From Burkholderiaceae bacterium (GTDB lineage Bacteria > Pseudomonadota > Gammaproteobacteria > Burkholderiales > Burkholderiaceae_C), in the NCBI GenBank assembly GCA_024235895.1, contig JACKLM010000003.1, forward strand, positions 310,001-374,000: a stretch of 64,000 nucleotides of DNA, written 5' to 3'. The notes under the pieces were generated by a model. The model had not been told where the DNA came from. It made no database searches and was given only the letters and a program-made list of their open reading frames with translations. Position numbers and translations under genes: made by a program. Positions 44,922 through 55,674 of this stretch are shown in pieces (positions within the stretch are counted from its first letter, which is position 1; each line of letters begins with the position of its first letter).

Positions 44922-45287
44922 ATGCGTCACTACGAGATCGTGCTGCTGATCCATCCGGATCAGAGCGAGCAGGTTCCGGCCATGCTGGAACGCTACAAGG
45001 GCCTGGTCACCGCCGGCGGCGGCCAGGTGCACCGGGTCGAGGACTGGGGCCGGCGCCAGCTGGCCTACATGATCCAGAAGTTGGCCAAGGCGCACTACCT
45101 GTGCCTGAACATCGAGTGCAGCAAGGAGACGCTGGCGGAGCTGGAGACGGGCTTCCGCTTCAACGACGCCGTGCTGCGCCACCTGACGGTGGCCAGGCGC
45201 AAGGCCGAGACCGTACCGTCGATCATGATGAAGTCGGTGGAGCGCGAGGAGTCGCGCAAGTCCAGCCAGCAGGAGGCGACCGCCTGA
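44922..45287 (+). CDS. rpsF: 30S ribosomal protein S6
   Basis: A 121-residue S6 protein: MRHYEIVLLIHPDQSEQVPAMLERY start, EDWGRRQLAYMIQKLAKAHY core and a charged tail. S6 binds S18 on the 30S platform, and rpsR follows in the same operon. ATG 44922 is preferred because GAGGA (44911-44915) is six bases upstream; an in-frame ATG at 44916 touches that site. Confidence 0.97.
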   Translation: MRHYEIVLLIHPDQSEQVPAMLERYKGLVTAGGGQVHRVEDWGRRQLAYMIQKLAKAHYLCLNIECSKETLAELETGFRFNDAVLRHLTVARRKAETVPSIMMKSVEREESRKSSQQEATA

Positions 45288-45324
45288 GCCCCGGCGCGCA
45301 TCGCGCTGCCGCCGCGCGCCGCAC

Positions 45325-45624
45325 GTGAACCGGCTGCTGTTGTCGGCCGCGCTGCTGGAGCGAGGCGCACTGCGCACCACCCCGGCCGGGCTGCCGGCGC
45401 TGGACCTGCTGCTGCAGCACGAGTCCGAGGTCGAGCAGGCCGGCCACCCGCGCAAGGTCTCGCTCGAGATCCGGGCGCTGGCCGTGGGGGAGGTGACGGC
45501 GCCGCTGGCGGCACTCGCGCTGGGCAGCCGGGCGGATTTCGCCGGTTTCCTGGCCGCGGCGCGCAACGGGCGCGGCAGCGTCTTCAACGTGACCGAGGTC
45601 GCCATCGAGGCGACCCCGGTCTGA
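45325..45624 (+). CDS. priB: Primosomal replication protein N (PriB)
   Basis: A 99-residue single-stranded-DNA-binding OB-fold protein that helps PriA reload DnaB at stalled forks. It starts at GTG 45325 (NRLLLSAALLERGALRTTPAG) and ends with the conserved beta-strand region FNVTEVAIEA. The rpsF-priB-rpsR-rplI order identifies it securely even though the family diverges quickly. dnaB, encoding the helicase it serves, lies just downstream. Confidence 0.92.
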   Translation: MNRLLLSAALLERGALRTTPAGLPALDLLLQHESEVEQAGHPRKVSLEIRALAVGEVTAPLAALALGSRADFAGFLAAARNGRGSVFNVTEVAIEATPV

Positions 45625-45663
45625 TCCCACGATCCCGAACCCATCTTCGCAAGGAGTCCCATC

Positions 45664-45957
45664 ATGGCACCACCCCGTGGCAAGGGCCGCAACGCCAACC
45701 TCAAGCGTGGCCGCCGGGCCAGCACCCAGTCGCTGCTGTTCCGTCGCAAGCGCTTCTGCCGCTTCACCGTCGCCGGCGTCGAGGAGATCGACTACAAGGA
45801 CATCGACACGCTGCGCGACTTCATCGGCGAGAACGGCAAGATCACGCCGGCGCGCCTGACCGGCACGCGCGCGATCTACCAGCGCCAGCTCGGCACCGCG
45901 ATCAAGCGTGCGCGCTTCCTCGCGCTGCTGCCGTATTCCGACCAGCACCGGATCTGA
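45664..45957 (+). CDS. rpsR: 30S ribosomal protein S18
   Basis: A 97-residue S18 with the typical RRKRFCRFTVAGVEEIDYKD and LRDFIGENGKITPARLTGTRAIYQRQL core and a basic N-terminus. AAGGAG at 45651-45656 is a strong ribosome-binding site. rplI begins 13 bases after the stop. Confidence 0.98.
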   Translation: MAPPRGKGRNANLKRGRRASTQSLLFRRKRFCRFTVAGVEEIDYKDIDTLRDFIGENGKITPARLTGTRAIYQRQLGTAIKRARFLALLPYSDQHRI

Positions 45958-45970
45958 GGAGCACGTCACC

Positions 45971-46423
45971 ATGCAAGTGATCCTGCTGGAAAAGATCGGC
46001 CACCTGGGCAACCTCGGCGACATCGTCAAGGTCAAGGACGGCTACGCGCGCAACTTCCTGATCCCAGGCCGCATGGCGCGCCGCGCCACCGAGGCGGCGA
46101 TCGCGGAGTTCGAGCAGAAGCGCGCCGACCTCGAGCGCGCTGCCGCCGACAAGCTCGCCGCCGCGCAGGCACTGGGCGAGAAGATCGGCGGCCAGCATGT
46201 GCGCGTGGCGCAGAAGGCCGGCGTCGACGGCCGCCTGTTCGGCTCGGTGACCAACGCCGACATCGCCGAGGCGCTGGAGCGCATGGGCCTGGGCGTGCCC
46301 AAGGCGCAGGTGCGCATGCCCGACGGGCCGCTCAAGCATGTGGGCGAGTACCCGGTCAAGGTGGCGCTGCACACCGACGTCGTCGTCGAGCTGACGGTGC
46401 ACGTCGTCGCGCAGGCGGACTGA
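45971..46423 (+). CDS. rplI: 50S ribosomal protein L9
   Basis: A 150-residue two-domain L9: MQVILLEKIGHLGNLGDIVKVKDGYARNFLIPG, a long connecting helix, then the C-terminal domain with GRLFGSVTNADIAEAL. ATG 45971 has GAGGAGC 8-13 bases upstream. It is the last gene of the ribosomal operon; a terminator lies at 46554-46583. Confidence 0.98.
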   Translation: MQVILLEKIGHLGNLGDIVKVKDGYARNFLIPGRMARRATEAAIAEFEQKRADLERAAADKLAAAQALGEKIGGQHVRVAQKAGVDGRLFGSVTNADIAEALERMGLGVPKAQVRMPDGPLKHVGEYPVKVALHTDVVVELTVHVVAQAD

Positions 46424-46509
46424 ACCCAGGCCCCGACCCAGCCCGTCGTCGGCAGGACGTCGCGTCGTCGCTGCCCGCGGCGTCCGCGGCGCGCGCGGGA
46501 TCGGCGGCA

Positions 46510-46538
46510 TTGATCGTCTGGCCGCGCGGGCGTAAGCT
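46510..46538 (+). promoter_or_regulatory. Candidate sigma-70 promoter upstream of dnaB
   Basis: TTGATC (46510-46515), exactly 17 bases, then TAAGCT (46533-46538). It lies before the hairpin terminator at 46554, so a transcript from here would meet the terminator within about 40 bases. The spacing is ideal and the hexamers are moderate (4 of 6 each). Confidence 0.4.
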
Positions 46539-46553
46539 CGGCGCCCAGGCACA

Positions 46554-46583
46554 GAGGCCGGCACCTGCCGGCCTCGCGCTTTT
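46554..46583 (+). terminator. Rho-independent terminator between rplI and dnaB
   Basis: GAGGCCGGCA (46554-46563) and TGCCGGCCTC (46566-46575) form a perfect 10-bp stem with a 2-base loop as written (in practice 9 bp and 4 bases), followed by GCGC and TTTT. It should end the rpsF operon. Its stem almost equals that of the tRNA-Leu terminator at 16452-16472. Confidence 0.7.
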
Positions 46584-46654
46584 CGGCGCCGCGTTGTCCC
46601 CCGCGGCCGCACCGTCTGTCCACAGGCTTGTCCACCGTCGCAGGTCCCGACCGC

Positions 46655-48064
46655 ATGCCACCCTCGACGAGCGCCCCCCAGGCCGCTGCGCGCGACGACG
46701 ACGTCGCGCGGCTGCGCGTACCCCCGCATTCGATCGAGGCCGAGCAAAGCGTGCTCGGCGGGCTGCTGCTGGACAACCTGGCCTGGGACCGCGCGGCCGA
46801 CCTGCTGACCGAGGGTGACTTCTACCGGCTCGAGCACCGGCTGATCTACGCCGCCGTCGGCGCGCTCGTCGGCGCCGGCAAGCCGGCCGACGTGATCACG
46901 GTCTTCGAGCAGCTCCAGCAGCATGGCCGCGGCGAAGACGCCGGCGGGCTGGCCTACCTCAATGCGCTCGCGCAGAGCGTGCCCAGCGCGGCCAACCTGC
47001 GCCGCTACGCCGAGATCGTCCGCGAGCGCGCGATCCTGCGCAAGCTCATCGCCGCCAGCGACGAGATCGCGACGACCGCGTTCAACCCGCAGGGGCGGGC
47101 GGTGTCGCAGATCCTCGACGAGGCCGAGTCGCGCGTGCTGAAGATCGGCGAGGAGGGCGCGCGCCAGCGCCAGGGCTTCCAGCCGATCGACAAGCTCGTC
47201 GTCGACCTCATCGACCGCGTGACCGAGCTGTTCGAGAACGGCGCCGAGGAGGTCACCGGCGTGCGCACCGGGTTCTACGACCTCGACCGCCAGACCGCCG
47301 GGCTGCAGAAGGGCGACCTGCTGGTGCTGGCGGCGCGACCGTCGATGGGAAAAACGGCCTTCGCGCTCAACATCGCCGAGAACGTCGCCGTCCACGAGGG
47401 CCTGCCGGTGCTGGTGTTCTCGATGGAGATGGGCGCGTCGCAGCTCGCGCTGCGGCTGGTCGGCTCGCTCGGCCGGATCGACCAGCAGCACCTGCGTACC
47501 GGCAAGCTCGGCGACGAGGAGTGGGGACGGTTGGCGGAGGCGGTCGACAAGCTCAAGCAGGCGCAGGTCTACATCGACGAGACACCCGCGCTGACGGTGG
47601 GCGAGCTGCGCGCGCGCGCGCGCCGCATGGCGCGCCAGTTCGGCGGCACGCTGGGGCTGATCGTCGTCGACTACCTGCAGCTGATGAGCGGCAGCGCGAG
47701 CAGCGACGAGAACCGTGCGACCGAACTCGGCGAGATCTCGCGCGGCCTCAAGGGCCTGGCCAAGGAACTGCAGTGCCCGGTGCTGGCGCTGTCGCAGCTC
47801 AACCGCAGCGTCGAATCGCGCAACGACAAGCGGCCGATGATGTCCGACCTGCGAGAGTCCGGCGCGATCGAGCAGGATGCCGACATTATCATGTTCATCT
47901 ACCGTGACGATTACTACAACAAGGACAGCTCCAAGGAGCCGGGCGTCTCCGAGATCATCATCGCCAAGCAGCGCAACGGCCCGGTGGGCACGATCAAGCT
48001 GACCTTCCTGAAGCCGTTGACTCGCTTCGAGAACATGGCGCCGACGGGGCACGACGCCTATTGA
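46655..48064 (+). CDS. dnaB: Replicative DNA helicase DnaB
   Basis: Hexameric 5'-3' helicase of the replication fork, 469 residues. The N-terminal domain starts at RVPPHSIEAEQSVLGGLLLDN; the RecA-like domain has Walker A ARPSMGKTAFALN, DYLQLMSG (Walker B) and the arginine-finger region FIYRDDYYNKDS. No intein is present. ATG 46655 is preferred; a TTG at 46628 in frame would add nine residues. The 231-base spacer before it holds the promoter and terminator described. It converges on sdaA across a repeat-filled spacer. Confidence 0.97.
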   Translation: MPPSTSAPQAAARDDDVARLRVPPHSIEAEQSVLGGLLLDNLAWDRAADLLTEGDFYRLEHRLIYAAVGALVGAGKPADVITVFEQLQQHGRGEDAGGLAYLNALAQSVPSAANLRRYAEIVRERAILRKLIAASDEIATTAFNPQGRAVSQILDEAESRVLKIGEEGARQRQGFQPIDKLVVDLIDRVTELFENGAEEVTGVRTGFYDLDRQTAGLQKGDLLVLAARPSMGKTAFALNIAENVAVHEGLPVLVFSMEMGASQLALRLVGSLGRIDQQHLRTGKLGDEEWGRLAEAVDKLKQAQVYIDETPALTVGELRARARRMARQFGGTLGLIVVDYLQLMSGSASSDENRATELGEISRGLKGLAKELQCPVLALSQLNRSVESRNDKRPMMSDLRESGAIEQDADIIMFIYRDDYYNKDSSKEPGVSEIIIAKQRNGPVGTIKLTFLKPLTRFENMAPTGHDAY

Positions 48065-48078
48065 CACGGGGTCGCGAT

Positions 48079-48109
48079 CTATCGGCTGGGGGGACTGGGC
48101 GACCGATAG
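48079..48109 (+). other. Hairpin just after dnaB
   Basis: CTATCGG (48079-48085) and CCGATAG (48103-48109) pair perfectly around a 17-base loop, 14 bases after the dnaB stop. There is no T run, so it may protect the 3' end of the mRNA or act with Rho rather than terminate directly. Confidence 0.35.
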
Positions 48110-48112
48110 TTA

Positions 48113-48301
48113 ATCGGCCGGTTGCGGGCATCCGACGTTGCTTTCTCGTTTGCGTGCCATGACCGAGGGGGCCGAGGGCAGCGGGTACCCTTCCCCTCCA
48201 TGTCCCCCGCCGTCGGCTTGCGCCGCCGGCTCCTCCTTTACTTACGGGGAAGGGTACCCGCTGCCCTCGGCGCGCAGCTGCATGGGTATTCGACAGTCGA
48301 A
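48113..48301 (+). repeat. Large palindromic element, copy 2a
   Basis: The spacer between converging dnaB and sdaA (536 bases) is filled by two copies of the same element, head to head. In copy 2a a 26-base arm at 48171-48196 is matched perfectly by its reverse complement at 48246-48271, around a 49-base loop (48197-48245, beginning TCCATGTCCCCC, ending TTTACTTAC). The outer flank (CGGCCGGTTGC, 48114-48124) resembles the reverse complement of the 2b right flank. The inner end is TTCGACAGTCGAA (48289-48301), shared with 2b. The open frames here are chance readings of the repeat. Confidence 0.8.
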
Positions 48302-48487
48302 GGTCGAGGCGGTGGCCGACCATGGGTAGCAGGCGCCCTCGCACGGAAGTAGAGGGGGAGGGGCGGGCGCAGCCCGACCCGGAGGACATGGAGTGCGAGG
48401 GCGCCTGCTGCCCATGGCACGCGGTTGTGTCGAACGCCAGAGCAAGCCAAGGCCTGGCTTCGACGTGCGGCGGCAATCGGCCGAGAG
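48289..48487 (-). repeat. Large palindromic element, copy 2b (inverted relative to 2a)
   Basis: A 25-base arm at 48320-48344 is matched, 24 of 25 with the odd position a G-T wobble, by its reverse complement at 48393-48417. The loop (48345-48392, 48 bases) read on the minus strand is clearly related to the 2a loop (same TCCATGTC start, same CTACTT end), and on the plus strand to copy 1 (GAGGGGCGG, AGCCCG, CATGGAGTG). The arms share no sequence with those of 2a or copy 1. The right flank (TCGAACGCCAG at 48430-48440, CTTCGACG at 48458-48465, CGGCAA) matches copy 1. From 48488 to 48600 nothing further is recognised. Confidence 0.8.
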
Positions 48488-48600
48488 ACGAGGGCGGGGC
48501 ATGCCCCGATCGCGGGCTGATCGGACGCGATCCGGCAGCGGCGCTTCTGGCGCTTGCGCGCAAGTCCTCGCCGCACGATCACTCGCGCCGCGGCGGCGGC

Positions 48601-49992
<1,392 letters not shown>

Positions 49993-50002
49993 CGCTCGCG
50001 CG

Positions 50003-52936
<2,934 letters not shown>

Positions 52937-53097
52937 GCGGGTCTCGATGCGCGGCGCCATGTGGTACCGCGATGGTCAGGGGAGGGCGGACGGGGCGCGG
53001 GCCGCGGACGAACGGGCGGCGAGAGCCGGGCCTGAGGGGGGCTGGATGCAGACTGGGTGCGGGAGGTCTCGGCGCGCCATGCGGCGCGCACGACCGC

Positions 53098-53472
53098 TCA
53101 GAGCGTCTGCAGCAGCGCGTCGTAGGCCGGCGGGTCCATCAGCTCGTCGAACTCCTCCATCTTCGTGACGTGGACCTTGAAGAACCAGCCGTGGCCCATC
53201 GGGTCGCTGTTGGCCAGCGCCGGGTCGGCGCGCAGCGCCTCGTTGACCTCGACCACCTCGCCGGTCACCGGCATGTAGATATCGGCCGCGGCCTTGACCG
53301 ACTCGACGACGCCGGCGACCTCGCCCTTGGCATAGCTGCGCCCGACCTCGGGCAGCTCGACGAAGACGACGTCGCCGAGCGCCTCCTGCGCGTGCAGCGT
53401 GATGCCGACGACGGCGGCCTCGTGGTCCTCGATATTGATCCACTCGTGGTCGGGGGTGAACTTGGTCGTCAT
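53098..53472 (-). CDS. gcvH: Glycine cleavage system H protein
   Basis: A 124-residue lipoyl carrier that shuttles the aminomethyl group between GcvP, GcvT and the L protein. The lipoylated Lys lies in VVESVKAAADIYMPVTGEV. It begins TKFTPDHEWINIEDHEAAVVGIT. The frame is open far upstream but ATG 53472 is the family start. It sits between gcvT and gcvP. Confidence 0.97.
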   Translation of the reverse strand: MTTKFTPDHEWINIEDHEAAVVGITLHAQEALGDVVFVELPEVGRSYAKGEVAGVVESVKAAADIYMPVTGEVVEVNEALRADPALANSDPMGHGWFFKVHVTKMEEFDELMDPPAYDALLQTL

Positions 53473-53540
53473 GCGTGTCTCCGTGGGCTTGGGCGTGTTC
53501 GGGCGTGGGTGGTGGCGGTGCAGGCGGGGGGCGTGCGGCG

Positions 53541-54653
53541 TCAGCCGCGGTGGTAGCGGTGCGGCTGGAACGGCATGGTCACGACGCGCATCGGCAGCTG
53601 CCGGCCGCGCACCTCGGCGCGCAGCTCGGTGCCGGGCGCGGCCAGGTGCGCCGGCACGTAGCCCATCGCGATCGGCTTGTCGACGCTGGGCGCGAGCGTG
53701 CCGCTGGTGACCTTGCCGATGCGGTGGCCGCCGGCGTCGAGCAGCGGCGCGCCCTCGCGCACCGGCGCGCGCTCCAGGCCGACGAGGCCGACGCGCCGGC
53801 TCGGCGCGGCGCCGGCCAGGTGCGAGTCGACGACCGACGCGCCGGGGTAGCCGCCGGCGCGCGCGCCGCCGGCGCGGCGGACTTTCTGGATCGACCATGC
53901 GAGGCCGGCCTCGACCGGGCTGGTGGCGGTATCGATATCGTGCCCGTACAGGCAAAGCCCGGCCTCCAGCCGCAGCGTGTCGCGCGCGCCGAGCCCCGCC
54001 GGTGCCACCTCGGGCTGCGCGAGCAGCGCCTCGGCGAGTGCGGCGGCCTGCGCCGCCGGCACCGAGATCTCGAAACCGTCCTCGCCGGTATAACCGGACC
54101 GGGTGACGAAGCACGCGGCGCCGGCGAGCTCGAACGCACCGCCGGTCATGAAGACGAGACCGGCGACGCCGCCGTTCAGCCGCGCCAGCGCGGTCGCCGC
54201 CTGCGGCCCCTGCAGCGCCAGCAGCGCGCGCTCGGGGCGCGGCACGACGGCGCAGCGGTGGCCGAGGTGGGTGACGAGGTGGCGCAGGTCGGCGTCCTTG
54301 CACGCGGCGTTGACGACCAGCAGCAGCCGGTCCTCGGCCCGGGTGACCATCAGGTCGTCGAGGATGCCGCCGGCGTCGTTGGTGAACAGCGCGTAGCGCT
54401 GGCGGCCGGGTGCGAGGCCGACGATATCGGCCGGCACCAGCGTCTCGAGCGCCGCCGCGGCGTCGGCGCCGACGAGCTCGACCTGCCCCATGTGCGAGAC
54501 GTCGAACAGCGCCGCGGCGCTGCGGCATTGGCGGTGCTCGGCCAGGATGCCGGCCGGGTATTGCACCGGCATCGCATAGCCGGCGAACGGCACCATGCGC
54601 GCACCGAGCTTCAGGTGCAGGTCGTGCAGGGGGGTCTGGAGCAGGTCGGACAT
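53541..54653 (-). CDS. gcvT: Aminomethyltransferase, T protein of the glycine cleavage system
   Basis: Releases ammonia from the aminomethyl-lipoyl group and makes 5,10-methylene-tetrahydrofolate, 370 residues. Family segments: TPLHDLHLKLGARMVPFAGYAMPVQY, ALFDVSHMGQVEL, SGYTGEDGFEI and GHRIGKVTSGTLAPS. It is the first gene after the glycine riboswitch (65 bases between riboswitch 3' edge and ATG). Confidence 0.97.
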   Translation of the reverse strand: MSDLLQTPLHDLHLKLGARMVPFAGYAMPVQYPAGILAEHRQCRSAAALFDVSHMGQVELVGADAAAALETLVPADIVGLAPGRQRYALFTNDAGGILDDLMVTRAEDRLLLVVNAACKDADLRHLVTHLGHRCAVVPRPERALLALQGPQAATALARLNGGVAGLVFMTGGAFELAGAACFVTRSGYTGEDGFEISVPAAQAAALAEALLAQPEVAPAGLGARDTLRLEAGLCLYGHDIDTATSPVEAGLAWSIQKVRRAGGARAGGYPGASVVDSHLAGAAPSRRVGLVGLERAPVREGAPLLDAGGHRIGKVTSGTLAPSVDKPIAMGYVPAHLAAPGTELRAEVRGRQLPMRVVTMPFQPHRYHRG

Positions 54654-54718
54654 CGTGCGGATCCTGGCGAAGGCTCTGGGCCGCGCGTCGCCGGCGGGCG
54701 TCGTGCGGGGGGCCCTCG

Positions 54719-54900
54719 CTGTCCGCTTTACCTGAGAGATTCGGCAGCGCCACGGGCCGCGCTGCCTTGCCCCTTCGGTGGGCGCGTCGCCTGCGGCGGC
54801 CGCGCCTCTCTCCAGTGAGGATGACGAGTCAGTCCTTTTGCCTGAGCGTTCGGGGCTGGCCCTGCGCCTTCGGCGGCCCCGTGCGGGGCGCTCTCCTGAC
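54719..54900 (-). ncRNA. Tandem glycine riboswitch controlling gcvT-gcvH-gcvP-sdaA
   Basis: On the minus strand two glycine aptamers lie in a row. Aptamer 1 begins GGAGAGCGCC, has CCGAAGGCGCA and ends CGCTCAGGCAAAAGGACTGA. Aptamer 2 begins TGGAGAGAGGCG, has CACCGAAGGGGCAA and ends CTCTCAGGTAAAGCGGACAG. These are the conserved cores of the class, joined by a short linker. In Gram-negatives the tandem form turns on glycine cleavage genes when glycine is plentiful. It fills much of the 364-base spacer 54654-55017; the rest (54913-55017) shows nothing recognisable. Confidence 0.95.
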
Positions 54901-54906
54901 GCGTGC

Positions 54907-54912
54907 AGTGTA
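54907..54912 (-). promoter_or_regulatory. -10 element of the glycine-riboswitch transcript
   Basis: TACACT on the minus strand (plus-strand AGTGTA, 54907-54912) lies 6 bases before the first aptamer base, so transcription would start right at the riboswitch. No strong -35 hexamer is seen. Confidence 0.45.
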
Positions 54913-55017
54913 GCAGCCGCTGCGCGAAGGCGCCGGCGGTCCCGTGCCCGCGGTCTCGTGCCGGGTCGGCCCGTTGCGCCCGATCCGACCGCCTGGTCCG
55001 ACGGGACGCCCGCGCGC

Positions 55018-55674
55018 CTAGGTCGACAGCGCCAGCACGCGCTCGCGCAGCCGCCGCACGGCCGAGTCCACCGTCGTCAGCACCGGCAGCCCGGTCGCGG
55101 CGGCGACCACGTCGCGGGCACGCGCGAGGCTGAACTGCGCCAGCGCGATCACGCGGCAGCCGCGTGCGGCAAGCCCGCGCGCGGCCTCGGCAGCGAGGCG
55201 GTCGTGGCCGGCGGTGTCGCCGGCGTCCAGCGCCGCCAGCGCACCCTCGGCCAGCGCGGCGTGCAACACGGCGCCGGGCGGAAACTCCTGCGGCATCGAC
55301 TGCAGCGTCGGCCCGAAGCTGGCGAGCAGCCCGATCGGCATGCCGGCGGCCCGTGCGACCGCTTCGTCGATCATCGCCTCGTTGGGCTTGAGCACCGGCA
55401 GCGGCGCGAACCGGCGCGCGACCGCGTCGATGCACGGCCCGAAGGCCGAGCAGGTGAAGAGGATGCCGCCCGCGCCGGTGCCGACCGCATAGTCGGCCAG
55501 CGCCAGAAAGCGCTGCGTCATGCGATCGTCGATCCCGCCGGCGCGCGCGAGATCCGCCGACAGGCTGTCGTCGAGCAGGTTCATGCGCTCGGCCTCGGGC
55601 CAGTCGCGCGCCAGCGCGGCGTTGATCGGCGCCGGCGAATGCGCCAGCGCGTGGATCAGCGCGATGCGCGTCAT
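55018..55674 (-). CDS. Asp/Glu/hydantoin racemase family protein
   Basis: A 218-residue protein of the cofactor-independent racemase superfamily. The first catalytic Cys is in GGILFTCSAFGPCIDA, in the middle of the N-lobe. In the C-lobe, where two-Cys racemases have a GCTEL-like motif, this protein reads ALAQFSLARAR, so the second Cys is missing. It may be a one-Cys lyase, isomerase or decarboxylase rather than a racemase. Its start overlaps the TRAP permease stop by four bases; it probably acts on the imported compound. Confidence 0.78.
   Translation of the reverse strand: MTRIALIHALAHSPAPINAALARDWPEAERMNLLDDSLSADLARAGGIDDRMTQRFLALADYAVGTGAGGILFTCSAFGPCIDAVARRFAPLPVLKPNEAMIDEAVARAAGMPIGLLASFGPTLQSMPQEFPPGAVLHAALAEGALAALDAGDTAGHDRLAAEAARGLAARGCRVIALAQFSLARARDVVAAATGLPVLTTVDSAVRRLRERVLALST

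Noticed and set aside
48242..48582. Open frames over the palindromic elements on both strands, with recurring LRPPL-type and STVE segments
   Set aside because: The similar peptides arise because the DNA repeat is read in the same frame in each copy; different arms give different residues, and no ribosome-binding site or protein-like conservation is seen. The similarity supports the DNA repeat, not a gene.
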